From the NCBI RefSeq assembly GCF_029601685.1, contig NZ_JARRIR010000008.1:248001-312000 (forward strand): 64,000 nucleotides of DNA, written 5' to 3'. The notes beneath the pieces are model-generated. The model did not search any database and was not told where the DNA came from. It was given only the letters and a program-made list of their open reading frames with translations. Source of the stretch: Metarhizobium sp017305935 (GTDB lineage: Bacteria > Pseudomonadota > Alphaproteobacteria > Rhizobiales > Rhizobiaceae). Each line of letters begins with the position of its first letter. Position 1 is the stretch's first letter. The position numbers were made by a program, and so were the translations under genes. Shown in pieces: positions 52,153 through 61,514 of the stretch.

Positions 52153-53595
52153 TTGGCCTCTGCTCCTCCCATCCTCCTGTGGTTCCGCAAGGATCTGCGT
52201 CTCGACGACAATCTGGCCCTGACGGCGGCCGTCGAAACCGGCCGGCCGGTGATCCCTGTCTATATCCTCGACGAGTCCGATGCGACAATCGCACCGCTTG
52301 GCGCCGCCCAACGCTGGTGGCTGCATCATTCTTTGAAAAGCCTGCGAAAATCCCTGCGCGCCACCGGCAATGATCTCCTCCTGCGACGCGGCCCATCGGA
52401 AAAAATCCTGCAGGAACTGATCGACGCCACCGGCGCCGATACGATCTTCGCCAACCGCATCCATGAGCCGCAGCGGCTCGACCGGGAACGCGTCTTCGCG
52501 GAAGCGCAAAAACAACGCGGCCTGCGCTTCACCGCCTTTGCCGGGCAATTGCTGCACGATCCGCAGAGGCTGGCGACCGGCAGCGGCGGCGCCTTCCGGG
52601 TTTACACACCCTTCTGGAACGCCTTCCAGCGCCAGCACGAACCGCGCCCGCCGGTGGAGGCGCCTTCGTCGATCCCTGCTTTCCGTGCGCCGCCTGAGAC
52701 GGACGATCTCGACGCCTGGAACTGCGTGCCTGCGAAACCGGACTGGGCCGCGCATTTTCCGCAAAGCTGGACGCCCGGCGAGGCCGCCGCCATCGATAAA
52801 CTGGGACAGTTCCTCGATGGCCCATTGGACCGCTACAAGACGGATCGCGATTTTCCGGCGCGTCCGGCGACTTCACGTCTCTCCCCGCATCTGGCTCTCG
52901 GCGAAATCTCTCCCTTCCGTATCTGGGACGCCACGCGCGGCCTGGGCGATATCCCGCGCGAAGACCTGATCCATTTCCGCAAGGAACTGGTCTGGCGCGA
53001 ATTCTGCCATCACCTGCTGTTCCATTTTCCCGATCTTGCCGAAAAAAACTGGAATGCGCGTTTCGACGCGCTGACCTGGCAGGAGGACTCCCGGCGCTTC
53101 CGGGCATGGACCCGCGGGATGACCGGCTATCCCATCGTCGATGCCGGCATGCGCCAGCTCTGGCGCGACGGCATCATGCACAACCGGGTGCGGATGATCG
53201 TCGGCTCCTTCCTCGTCAAGGATCTGCTGATCGACTGGCGACAGGGCGAACGCTGGTTCCGCGACACGCTGGTGGATGCCGACCCCGCCTCCAACCCCGC
53301 CAACTGGCAATGGGTGGCGGGCACCGGCGCCGATGCCTCGCCTTTCTTCCGGGTGTTCAACCCGATACTCCAAGGCGAGAAATTCGATGCATCGGGGGAC
53401 TACGTGCGTAGCTTCGTGGCGGAAATCGCCGGCCTGCCGGACAAGTTCATCCACCGTCCTTTCGAAGCGCCGGCCGAGGTGCTGCGCAAGGCCGGCATCG
53501 AATTGGGCGTCACCTACCCTCGCCCGATCGTCGATCATGCGCAGGCGCGTCAACGGGCGCTGGGAGCCTATGAGGCAGTCAAACGGACAGCGTGA
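52153..53595 (+). CDS. phrB: Deoxyribodipyrimidine photolyase (480 aa)
   Basis: FAD-dependent photolyase of the cryptochrome family that repairs UV-made pyrimidine dimers. The N-terminal alpha/beta domain starts PPILLWFRKDLRLDDNLALT. The FAD-binding helical domain contains RLSPHLALGEISPFRIWD, VWREFCHHLLFHFP and the C-terminal ASPFFRVFNPILQGEKFD. The only in-frame start is TTG at 52153 with a poor ribosome site. UV repair genes are often stress-controlled, in line with the EcfG-like site upstream. Confidence 0.95.
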   Translation: MASAPPILLWFRKDLRLDDNLALTAAVETGRPVIPVYILDESDATIAPLGAAQRWWLHHSLKSLRKSLRATGNDLLLRRGPSEKILQELIDATGADTIFANRIHEPQRLDRERVFAEAQKQRGLRFTAFAGQLLHDPQRLATGSGGAFRVYTPFWNAFQRQHEPRPPVEAPSSIPAFRAPPETDDLDAWNCVPAKPDWAAHFPQSWTPGEAAAIDKLGQFLDGPLDRYKTDRDFPARPATSRLSPHLALGEISPFRIWDATRGLGDIPREDLIHFRKELVWREFCHHLLFHFPDLAEKNWNARFDALTWQEDSRRFRAWTRGMTGYPIVDAGMRQLWRDGIMHNRVRMIVGSFLVKDLLIDWRQGERWFRDTLVDADPASNPANWQWVAGTGADASPFFRVFNPILQGEKFDASGDYVRSFVAEIAGLPDKFIHRPFEAPAEVLRKAGIELGVTYPRPIVDHAQARQRALGAYEAVKRTA

Positions 53596-53730
53596 TCCGC
53601 GCCGGAAACAACAAAAGGGCGCTCGGAAAATACGGCAAAATTGTGTCAGATATAGCCTAAACCCTTGACGGCCATGAAGACCGTGCAATTATTAGCGCAT
53701 ATGAAGGCAATGACTGCTGGAGATTATTTC

Positions 53731-54990
53731 ATGACGAATTCGCCTGTCTGGGACTCGCTCGCCAGCAATGCCGAAAGCCTGTCTCCCGAAAACATTTCCC
53801 GCCTTCTCAAGGGCCTGCCGCTGAAGGCGCAGATGGTGATGCGCAAGTTGGCGCATCTGGAAAACGGTTCTCTCGCGCTGCAGCTTCCCGATGGCCGCCG
53901 GCTGCTGGTCAAGGGCAAGGCGGGCGGCCCGGCCGCAGCCATAAAGCTCAACAACTGGAACCTGCCGCAGCGGGCGCTGACCGGCGGCACGATCGGCGTC
54001 GCCGAAAGCTATATGGACGGCGACTGGGAAAGCCCGGACGCAGGCGCCTTCATGGAACTCTTCCTCGTCAACGAGAAGATGGGATCGAGCATTCCCAACG
54101 GCGCCAAGGGCCTGTTGCGGCTCATCGAGCGTTTCCGCCACTGGCGCAACGAGAACACCCGCGCCGGCTCGCGCCGCAACATCGCCGCCCATTACGATCT
54201 CGGCAACGAATTCTACAAGCAGTGGCTGGACCCGACGATGACCTATTCGTCGGCGATCTATTCCACCGGCGCCGGCGACCTCACGGCAGCGCAGACCGCC
54301 AAGTATCGCAGCCTTGCGGAAAGCGCGGGCCTGCGCGCCGGCGATCATGTGCTGGAAATCGGCTGCGGCTGGGGCGGTTTCGCCGAATTCGCCGCCCGCG
54401 AGGTCGGCTGCAAGGTCACAGGCCTGACGATCAGCCGCGAACAACTCGCCTATGCGCGGGAGCGCATGCACAAGGCGGGGCTCAACGAACGCGTCAATCT
54501 CAAATTCCAGGACTACCGCGACGAGACAGACACTTATGACGGTATCGTTTCCATCGAGATGTTCGAGGCGGTCGGCGAAAAATACTGGCCGACCTATTTC
54601 GCCAAGCTTGACCAATGTTTGAAGCCTGGCGGCCGGGCCGGCCTGCAGATCATCACCATCAAGCCGGAATCCTATCAGGAGTATCACGACAACCCGGATT
54701 TCATCCAGAAATACGTCTTCCCCGGCGGCATGCTGCCGACACGCGAGCATCTCGTCTCGCTCGGTCGCGCCGCCAATCTCGCCATGGTCAAGGATTTCGG
54801 CTTCGGGCTGGATTATGCCCGCACGCTGGGCGAATGGCGCGAGCGCTTCTGGTCGGTCTGGGACCGGGTGCGGCCGCTCGGTTTCGACGAGCGTTTCCGC
54901 CGGTTGTGGGAGTTCTACTTCTTCTACTGCGAAGCCGGTTTCCGCGCCCGCAACATCGATGTGCGGCAGGTGGTTTTCGCCAAGGGCTGA
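53731..54990 (+). CDS. cfa: Cyclopropane-fatty-acyl-phospholipid synthase (419 aa)
   Basis: SAM-dependent enzyme adding a methylene bridge to unsaturated membrane lipids. SAM motif is VLEIGCGWGGFAEFA; the NIAAHYDLGNEFYKQWLD region and the KYVFPGGMLPTREHL segment are family hallmarks. The ATG at 53731 has TGGAG nine bases upstream; several earlier in-frame ATGs (53674, 53701, 53710) lack a ribosome site. Monocistronic. Confidence 0.95.
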   Translation: MTNSPVWDSLASNAESLSPENISRLLKGLPLKAQMVMRKLAHLENGSLALQLPDGRRLLVKGKAGGPAAAIKLNNWNLPQRALTGGTIGVAESYMDGDWESPDAGAFMELFLVNEKMGSSIPNGAKGLLRLIERFRHWRNENTRAGSRRNIAAHYDLGNEFYKQWLDPTMTYSSAIYSTGAGDLTAAQTAKYRSLAESAGLRAGDHVLEIGCGWGGFAEFAAREVGCKVTGLTISREQLAYARERMHKAGLNERVNLKFQDYRDETDTYDGIVSIEMFEAVGEKYWPTYFAKLDQCLKPGGRAGLQIITIKPESYQEYHDNPDFIQKYVFPGGMLPTREHLVSLGRAANLAMVKDFGFGLDYARTLGEWRERFWSVWDRVRPLGFDERFRRLWEFYFFYCEAGFRARNIDVRQVVFAKG

Positions 54991-55125
54991 ACGCCGCCTC
55001 ACACCATGACGAAAGATGAATTTTGCGGGCCGCCTTCCCGTGAAGGAACAGAATTTCTTGATCTATCGGCCTTGTGAACCGAAAACAGGGCACCTATCCT
55101 ATTCCTCAACGAGAAGGCATGAGTC

Positions 55126-56163
55126 ATGGCGTTTCACCCGTCTGTCCTGGAAGCAATCGGCAATACGCCGCTGATTCGCTTGAACGGCGCATCGCAAGCG
55201 ACAGGCTGCACCATTCTGGGCAAGGCGGAATTTCTCAATCCCGGCCAGTCGGTCAAGGATCGCGCGGCGCTGTTCATCATCCGCGATGCCGAGAAGAAGG
55301 GCTTGTTGCGCCCGGGCGGCGTGATCGTCGAGGGCACCGCCGGCAATACCGGCATCGGCCTGACGCTGGTCGCCAAGGCGCTCGGCTATCGCACGGTGAT
55401 CGTCATCCCGGAAACCCAGAGCCAGGAAAAGAAGGACGCGCTGCGCCTGCTCGGCGCCGAACTGGTCGAAGTGCCGGCCGTGCCCTACAAGAACCCGAAC
55501 AACTACGTGAAGGTCTCCGGGCGCCTCGCCGAGCAACTGGCAAAGACCGAGCCGAACGGCGCCATCTGGGCCAACCAGTTCGACAACGTCGCCAACCGTC
55601 AGGCTCATATCGATACTACCGCGCCGGAAATCTGGCGCGATACCGATGGCAAGGTCGATGGCTTCGTCGCGTCCGTCGGCTCGGGCGGCACGCTGGCGGG
55701 TGTGGCGGCAGGCCTGCGCGGCTTCAGCGACAAGGTCAAGATCGCCATTGCCGATCCTCTGGGGGCGGCGCTTTATGAATATTACAAGCATGGGGAGTTG
55801 AAGAGCGAGGGTTCTTCGATCACCGAAGGCATCGGCCAAGGCCGCATCACGGCCAATCTCGAAGGCTTCACGCCCGATTACGCCTACCAGATCCCGGATG
55901 CGGAAGCGCTCGACGTCGTCTTCGACCTGGTGGAAAACGAGGGCCTCTGCCTCGGCGGCTCCAGCGGCATCAACATCGCCGGCGCCATTCGCCTGGCGCG
56001 CGATCTCGGCCCCGGCCACACCATCGTCACCATTCTCTGCGACTACGGCAACCGCTACCAGTCGAAGATGTTCAACCCGGAATTCCTCTCCTCCAAGGGC
56101 CTGCCGGTGCCGGCCTGGATGGAGAAAAACCCCGATATTTCCATCCCTTACGAGGCTGCTTGA
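55126..56163 (+). CDS. cysK: Cysteine synthase A (345 aa)
   Basis: PLP enzyme making cysteine from O-acetylserine and sulfide. The PLP lysine is in GQSVKDRAALFI and the phosphate loop is GTAGNTGIGLT. It is the longer alphaproteobacterial form with a C-terminal extension (VPAWMEKNPDIS). GAGAAGG precedes the ATG at 55126. It is followed in seven bases by the AlaX-like gene. Confidence 0.94.
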   Translation: MAFHPSVLEAIGNTPLIRLNGASQATGCTILGKAEFLNPGQSVKDRAALFIIRDAEKKGLLRPGGVIVEGTAGNTGIGLTLVAKALGYRTVIVIPETQSQEKKDALRLLGAELVEVPAVPYKNPNNYVKVSGRLAEQLAKTEPNGAIWANQFDNVANRQAHIDTTAPEIWRDTDGKVDGFVASVGSGGTLAGVAAGLRGFSDKVKIAIADPLGAALYEYYKHGELKSEGSSITEGIGQGRITANLEGFTPDYAYQIPDAEALDVVFDLVENEGLCLGGSSGINIAGAIRLARDLGPGHTIVTILCDYGNRYQSKMFNPEFLSSKGLPVPAWMEKNPDISIPYEAA

Positions 56164-56169
56164 ACTCCG

Positions 56170-56907
56170 ATGCCTGTGAATGCGCTGTTCCGTGACGATT
56201 TCTATCTTTCCACCTGCGAAGCCACGGTAACAGCGGTTCACGAGGACGGCGGCATCGAGTTAGACCAGACCTGCTTTTACGCCACCTCCGGCGGCCAGCC
56301 GGGGGATAGCGGCTTTCTGGAGCGCGAGGACGGCTCGCGCATCCTGCTCGGCCCGGCGAAAACCGGCGCCACCAAGGACGTCATCATCCATGTGCCGCTT
56401 GAAGGACAGCCCTTGCCTTCTGTCGGCGAAAAGCTGGTGCTGCATATCGACTGGCAACGCCGCTACAAGCTGATGCGCATGCACACTGCCTGCCATATCC
56501 TTTCCGTCGTCTGCCCCTATCCGATCACGGGCGCGGCCGTCGGCGAGGAGGAAAGCCGCGTCGATATCGACATGGGCGAACTGGCCGACAAGGACGTGGT
56601 GACCGCGAAGATGATGGAACTGGTGACCCAGAACCATCCCGTCTACGTGCAATGGATCACCGACGAGGAACTGGCGGCCAATCCCGGCATCGTCAAATCG
56701 AAGAATGTCCGCCCGCCGGTCGGGCTCGGCCGTGTCAGCCTCGTCTGCATCGGTGAGAACGCCGCCATCGACAGCCAGCCCTGCGGCGGCACGCATGTTT
56801 CCGAGACGCAGGAAGTCGGCCCGATCTACATCTCGAAGATCGAGAAGAAGGGCAAGGAAAACAGGCGCTTCCGCATTCGTTTCGGAACGCCGGACGCCGT
56901 GGCCTGA
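56170..56907 (+). CDS. AlaX-type alanyl-tRNA editing protein (245 aa)
   Basis: Free-standing homologue of the AlaRS editing domain, which removes serine or glycine wrongly attached to tRNA-Ala. Metal-binding motifs are HTACH (HxxxH, about residues 102-106) and CGGTH (CxxxH, about 198-202). The N-terminal part has QTCFYATSGGQPGDSGFL. Located between cysK and sseA on the same strand with six bases before it, so co-transcribed. Confidence 0.93.
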   Translation: MPVNALFRDDFYLSTCEATVTAVHEDGGIELDQTCFYATSGGQPGDSGFLEREDGSRILLGPAKTGATKDVIIHVPLEGQPLPSVGEKLVLHIDWQRRYKLMRMHTACHILSVVCPYPITGAAVGEEESRVDIDMGELADKDVVTAKMMELVTQNHPVYVQWITDEELAANPGIVKSKNVRPPVGLGRVSLVCIGENAAIDSQPCGGTHVSETQEVGPIYISKIEKKGKENRRFRIRFGTPDAVA

Positions 56908-56943
56908 GCCAAAAGCACATACGATAAAGCAGGAGTCCTTTTG

Positions 56944-57810
56944 ATGAGCGATACCGCAAGCCGTTTCGTCGTATCCGCAGACTGGTTGCAGCAGCGGCTT
57001 GCCGATCCCGCCATCCGCATCCTCGACGCCTCCTTCTACCTGCCGGCGCACAAGCGCGATGCCGAGGCCGAATATGCCGCCGGGCACATTCCCGGCGCGA
57101 TCCGCTTCGATCAGGACAGGATCGCCGATCATTCGACGCCACTGCCGCATATGGTGCCGACGCCGGAGATCTTTGCCGAGGAAGTCGGTCGGCTCGGCAT
57201 CTCCGATCGCCACATCATCGTCGTCTATGACGGCATAGGCCTGTTCGCATCGCCGCGCGTCTGGTGGCTGTTCCGCATCATGGGCGCGAAGAATGTCTTC
57301 GTGCTCGATGGCGGGCTGGACGGCTGGAAGGCCGAGGGCCGACCACTGACCACGGCGCTACCCGATTTCGCCCCCGAAACCTTCCACGCGAGTTTCGACG
57401 CCAGCCGCGTCGTCGATTTCGAGACCATGCGCCGGATCGTCGACACTCACGCGATGCAGATTGCCGATGCGCGCGGCCCCGGTCGTTTCAACGGCACGGA
57501 GCCCGAACCGCGCGCCGGCATGCGCTCCGGCCATATGCCGGGCGCCGTCAACCTGCCCTCCGGCGTCTTCGCCGAAAAGGGCCGCTTCAAATCGCTGCCA
57601 GAATTGGAGCGCATCGTCACCGGCGCCGGTATCGATCTTTCGAAACCGGTAGTCACCACTTGCGGCTCCGGCATTACGGCGGCAATCATCACGCTGGCCC
57701 TCGAATCGCTGGGGCATGGCGACAACAAGTTGTATGACGGCTCATGGACGGAATGGGGCGCCCGCCCAGATACCGCCGTGACGACGGGCAAGGTCATGGA
57801 TAAGGAATGA
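56944..57810 (+). CDS. sseA: 3-mercaptopyruvate sulfurtransferase (288 aa)
   Basis: Two rhodanese domains. The catalytic loop is VVTTCGSGITAAI with Cys about residue 240; the CGSG(V/I)T form is the mercaptopyruvate type. The N-terminal domain lacks the Cys, as usual. ATG at 56944 has AGGAG upstream. The GNAT gene overlaps its stop as ATGA. Confidence 0.94.
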   Translation: MSDTASRFVVSADWLQQRLADPAIRILDASFYLPAHKRDAEAEYAAGHIPGAIRFDQDRIADHSTPLPHMVPTPEIFAEEVGRLGISDRHIIVVYDGIGLFASPRVWWLFRIMGAKNVFVLDGGLDGWKAEGRPLTTALPDFAPETFHASFDASRVVDFETMRRIVDTHAMQIADARGPGRFNGTEPEPRAGMRSGHMPGAVNLPSGVFAEKGRFKSLPELERIVTGAGIDLSKPVVTTCGSGITAAIITLALESLGHGDNKLYDGSWTEWGARPDTAVTTGKVMDKE

Positions 57811-58364
57811 GAATGTCGGCGGAACTTCCGGTTCACATCACGAAGCTGGAGATGGCGGCGCCACCGAAGGCCAGCCTTCCGGTTCCGGTGAACATTCAGA
57901 CCGCCATCATGCGTGCGCCGGAGATTCCGCTGCCGTTCTACCGTTATCTCTATCGCCAGGTCGGCGCCCGCTGGCATTGGGTCGACCGTCTGCGCATGGA
58001 AGACGATGCGCTCGCCGCGACCGTCCATGCACCGCAGAACACGGTGACCGTCCTTTACGTCAATGGCGCTCCGGCCGGGTTCTTCGAGCTTTTGAAGATC
58101 GAGGACGATATCGTCGAACTCACCCATTTCGGCCTGATCGAACATGCGCTCGGCCTCGGCATCGGCAAGTGGTTCCTGCTGCAGGCTCTCTATGCCGCCT
58201 GGCAGGACAGTCCGAAGAAGGTGGTCACCACCACCAACAATTTCGATCATCCCCGTGCGCTGCAACTCTACCAGATGTTCGGCTTCTCACCGGTCTCGAC
58301 AAGCAGCGCCACGCTGACGCCGATCGCCGAGGCGGAATGGCGCGATCTCGCCGCCCGCTTCTGA
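57807..58364 (+). CDS. GNAT-family N-acetyltransferase (185 aa)
   Basis: Acetyl-CoA dependent transferase fold. The N-terminal part contains RYLYRQVGARWHWVDRLRME and the acetyl-CoA loop region HALGLGIGKWFLLQALYAAW is typical; the DHPRALQLYQMFGFSPV ending fits a C-terminal GNAT strand. Substrate unknown. Coupled to sseA by a 4-base overlap and last of the cysK-alaX-sseA-GNAT run. Convergent with exoD, with adjacent stops. Confidence 0.9.
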   Translation: MRMSAELPVHITKLEMAAPPKASLPVPVNIQTAIMRAPEIPLPFYRYLYRQVGARWHWVDRLRMEDDALAATVHAPQNTVTVLYVNGAPAGFFELLKIEDDIVELTHFGLIEHALGLGIGKWFLLQALYAAWQDSPKKVVTTTNNFDHPRALQLYQMFGFSPVSTSSATLTPIAEAEWRDLAARF

Positions 58365-59000
58365 TCAGACGAAAAAGCCCGAAAGCCCTTGTCCGGCGCT
58401 ATAGGCCGCATAGGCGAGCGCGGTGAAATAGGCTGTCGTTGCCGCGAGGAAGGCATAGCCTGCAATCACCATAACACCGTCGCGTTGCAACATGCCAGTC
58501 GCCACCAGCAGGATGGCGACACCCGGCAGCGTGTTGGAAAAGGGAATGAGACCGATCGGAAACATCAGCAGGATGCCGCCATAGAGTATCGCCGCTCCGT
58601 TCAGGCGGTTGACCAGGGCCGTGCCGGTAACGGCGGAGAGGCGCGGACGCACGAAACGATCGAGCCGGGCGATGAGATCGACACCTTTTCGCAAGGCGGG
58701 AATCAATTTTTCGGTCTCGATATGCCGCTCGCTGATTTTCGACGGCAGCCAGGGCATGCGGTTCAGCATGATAGCCAGGCTGATCAGAATGATCGCCGCC
58801 CCGAAGACGGTGCTGACGCCGGGAATTGAGACGGGAATCAGGAAAGGCACGCAAAGCAGGATGCAGAGCAGCAGCAGCCCCTGCTCACCCATGGCCCCCA
58901 TCAATTGCCGCAGCGTCACCGTCTCTCCCTCGATGGACGCGATCGTCCGCCGAAGAGTGTCGCCCATCTTTTCCCTGGTATCCGAAAATTCGATGCTCAC
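58365..59000 (-). CDS. exoD: Exopolysaccharide synthesis protein ExoD-like (211 aa)
   Basis: Integral membrane protein of the ExoD family. Several helices (LLLLCILLCVPFLIPVSIPG, GVAILLVATGMLQRDG, YAAYSAGQGLSGFF). S. meliloti ExoD mutants are altered in exopolysaccharide and alkaline-sensitive growth; biochemistry is unknown. GTG at 59000 has AGGA upstream; ATG at 58967 would be shorter. Confidence 0.88.
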   Translation of the reverse strand: MSIEFSDTREKMGDTLRRTIASIEGETVTLRQLMGAMGEQGLLLLCILLCVPFLIPVSIPGVSTVFGAAIILISLAIMLNRMPWLPSKISERHIETEKLIPALRKGVDLIARLDRFVRPRLSAVTGTALVNRLNGAAILYGGILLMFPIGLIPFSNTLPGVAILLVATGMLQRDGVMVIAGYAFLAATTAYFTALAYAAYSAGQGLSGFFV

Positions 59001-59132
59001 GCGATCCGTTCCTGTTTGCCGACGCAGATTAGGCCAGGCACGCACCCAAGGGAAACGGGTTACGGTAACGCAACGGCGGGCCGCCCCGCTTGCGCAAGGC
59101 GACCCGCCGATAAAGATGACCGCGAATTGTTC

Positions 59133-59396
59133 CTAGCGCCGGGCCAGCAGGCCAAGGACATAGGCGATGCCAGCGGTGGCGGCCAGCATGAATAGCGGCT
59201 CCTCGCGCACGCGCTCGCGGGCGCGCTCGACGATCAGATTGGCCTCTTCCGCCGCCAGATTCTTGGCGCCGCTGCCGAGCGCCGAAACGCTTTCCGTCAG
59301 CTTGGCGAGATCGGCACGCAAATTTGCGATCTGCGCAGAAATGTCGTCTGCAGCCGCCTCGGTTTCGAGCTTGGCGGTGCTTTTCGGATCGACCAT
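59133..59396 (-). CDS. DUF883/ElaB-YqjD-like membrane protein (87 aa)
   Basis: Small protein with a long amphipathic helix (ISAQIANLRADLAKLTESVS) and a C-terminal membrane helix (FMLAATAGIAYVLGLLARR). This matches the ElaB/YqjD layout, in which stress-induced proteins anchor ribosomes at the membrane. GGAGG precedes the ATG at 59396; a longer frame to 59510 contains the promoter region. A perfect EcfG-type promoter lies 34 bases upstream. Confidence 0.88.
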   Translation of the reverse strand: MVDPKSTAKLETEAAADDISAQIANLRADLAKLTESVSALGSGAKNLAAEEANLIVERARERVREEPLFMLAATAGIAYVLGLLARR

Positions 59397-59430
59397 GGGG
59401 AACCTCCATTCGGGACTGTGTCGCCCCATC

Positions 59431-59455
59431 AACGCATGACGGGTACCTCGGTTCC
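59431..59455 (-). promoter_or_regulatory. EcfG/RpoE2-type promoter (GGAAC-N16-CGTT)
   Basis: On the minus strand GGAAC (59455 down to 59451), 16 bases, then CGTT (59434 down to 59431), an exact match to the general stress promoter. It sits before the DUF883 gene. Confidence 0.75.
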
Positions 59456-59595
59456 CTCCCCGCCCGATTTTAGTCGCGAATGCGCCGATATGGGCCTTTT
59501 CTGACGACACAGCTTCATTTCCATGAAACTTTCATTTAAGTAACGGCGATTGTTTCGCCGCATGGGGCGATAAGTAAGACGAGGTTTGCATTCCG

Positions 59596-61488
59596 ATGCT
59601 TGAAACGTTGCGAGTTGCCGCAAAGACCTGGGTTGCCAAAGGCCTGCTTCTGCTTCTGGTCGCGTCCTTCGCGATCTGGGGCGTCTCGCGGACGATCATG
59701 CACGACATGTCGAACAGCGTGATCACGGTCGGCGACCAGAACGTCACCGCCGGTGAGTTCCGCCTCGCCTACCAGCGGCAGGTCGCCAATATCAGCCGCC
59801 AGTTCGGCACGCAGCTCACGCCCGACCAGGCCCGCGCCTTCGGCATCGACCAGCAGGTCTTCGCCCAGCTTGTCGCTGGCGCAGCACTCGATCAGCTGTC
59901 GCAGGACATGCATCTCGGCCTTTCCGAGGATCGCCTGGCGCAGCTCATCGCCGAAGACCCGGCCTTCCATGCCGTCAACGGTCAGTTCGATCGCCAGCTG
60001 TTCACCACGCGCCTGCGCAACGCCAACCTGAACGAAAACGACTATATCAAGGAACGCAGCAAGGTTGCCGTGCGCGCCCAGATCGTCGATGCCGTTTCGG
60101 ATGGCTTCACACCACCGGCAACGCTGGTCGATGCCCTGAAGCATTACCGCAACGAAAGCCGCGGCATCGATTACCTGCTGCTTTCCTCCGCCAATATCGA
60201 CCCCGTGAAAGCCCCGACTGACGAGGTACTCACCGCCTGGTTCGACACGGTGAAAAGCCGCTACCGCGCGCCCGAATACCGCAAGTTCACCTATGTCAAG
60301 CTGGAGCCGGCCGATATCGCCAATCCCGCAGGGATCACCGACGACGAGATCAAGGCCGATTTCGAGAAGCGCAAGGACAGCTACAAGACGCCGGAAACCC
60401 GCACCGTCGAGCAGCTCACCTTCCCGAACAAGGAAATGGCCGATGGCGCGGCGAATGCGCTGCGCAACGGCACGACCTTCGACCAGCTGGTCACCGACCA
60501 GGGCAAGACCTCGGCCGACGTGCTGCTCGGCGATTTCACCAAGGATGCTATGGTCGACCAGAAAGTCGCCGATGCCGCCTTCGCGGTGAAGGCCGCCGGT
60601 GGCACGACGCCGGTCGTCGAAGGCGCCTTCGGCCCGGTCATCGTCCGCATCACCAATATCCGCCCGGAAACCACCAAGACACTGGACGAGGTCAAGGAAG
60701 AGATTCGCAAGGATCTGGCCGTCGCCAATGCCAGCAGCGAAATTCTCAACGTCCATGACCGCTTCGAAGACGCCCGCGCCAATGGCGCCAGCCTCGCCGA
60801 TGCCGCCAAGGAGCAGAAGCTCAACGCCGTTACCGTTCCCGCCGTCGATGCCAGCGGCAACGACCAGCAGGGCAATCCGGTCAAGGATATCCCCGGCGCC
60901 GGTGCGCTGCTGACCGAAGTCTTCAAATCGGATGTCGGCGCCGAGACCACCCCGGTTTCGCTCGGCAATGACGGCTATGCGTGGTTCGAAGTGCAGGACA
61001 TTATCGCCGAACACGACCGCCCGCTGGCCGAAGTCAAGGACAAGGTCGTTGCCGACTGGACGGCCGAACAGCAGAAGCAGGCGCTTGCCGCCCGCGCCGC
61101 AGCCCTTAAGGACGAAGTCGCCAAAGGCAAGCCGCTGGAAGAGGTCGCCACCGCGCTCGGCCTCGCCGTCGAGAAGAAGGCCGGCCTGCGCCGCAACACC
61201 GACGATCCGGTTCTCGGCCGCGCCGCCGTTGCCGCCGCCTTCGGTGGCCCGCTCGGCACCGTCGCCAATGCCGTTTCCGCCGATGGCGACGGGCAGGTGC
61301 TGCTCAAGGTCACCGAGGTCAACGAGCAGCCGACGACCGACGTCCTCGACCGCAACGACGACCAGGTGACGCAGATCGCCAAGACCGCCGGCGACGACAT
61401 TCTCGACCAGATGGTCAGCGAGTTGCAGACCGCATACGGTGTGTCGATCAACCGCGCACTCGCCGACCAGGCGATGAACGTCCGCTAA
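59596..61488 (+). CDS. ppiD: Periplasmic SurA/PpiD-like peptidyl-prolyl isomerase (630 aa)
   Basis: Membrane-anchored folding factor. One N-terminal helix (KGLLLLLVASFAIWGVSRTI, about residues 16-35) anchors it, followed by a SurA-N chaperone region (QLTPDQARAFGIDQQVFAQL) and a parvulin-like domain near 250-370 (PETRTVEQLTFPNKEMADGA). A second SurA-like region follows. Assists outer-membrane and exported protein folding. Classical PPIase residues are not all visible. ATG at 59596 has GAGG upstream. It begins a ppiD-trpD-trpC-moaC-moeA run typical of rhizobia. Confidence 0.92.
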   Translation: MLETLRVAAKTWVAKGLLLLLVASFAIWGVSRTIMHDMSNSVITVGDQNVTAGEFRLAYQRQVANISRQFGTQLTPDQARAFGIDQQVFAQLVAGAALDQLSQDMHLGLSEDRLAQLIAEDPAFHAVNGQFDRQLFTTRLRNANLNENDYIKERSKVAVRAQIVDAVSDGFTPPATLVDALKHYRNESRGIDYLLLSSANIDPVKAPTDEVLTAWFDTVKSRYRAPEYRKFTYVKLEPADIANPAGITDDEIKADFEKRKDSYKTPETRTVEQLTFPNKEMADGAANALRNGTTFDQLVTDQGKTSADVLLGDFTKDAMVDQKVADAAFAVKAAGGTTPVVEGAFGPVIVRITNIRPETTKTLDEVKEEIRKDLAVANASSEILNVHDRFEDARANGASLADAAKEQKLNAVTVPAVDASGNDQQGNPVKDIPGAGALLTEVFKSDVGAETTPVSLGNDGYAWFEVQDIIAEHDRPLAEVKDKVVADWTAEQQKQALAARAAALKDEVAKGKPLEEVATALGLAVEKKAGLRRNTDDPVLGRAAVAAAFGGPLGTVANAVSADGDGQVLLKVTEVNEQPTTDVLDRNDDQVTQIAKTAGDDILDQMVSELQTAYGVSINRALADQAMNVR

Positions 61489-61514
61489 ACGCGGCCGACG
61501 AGGGAGGCATAGGC

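Noticed and set aside
55073..55105. GGAAC near the cysK start as a possible EcfG promoter
   Set aside because: No CGTT or TT at 16-19 bases spacing after the GGAAC near 55043.
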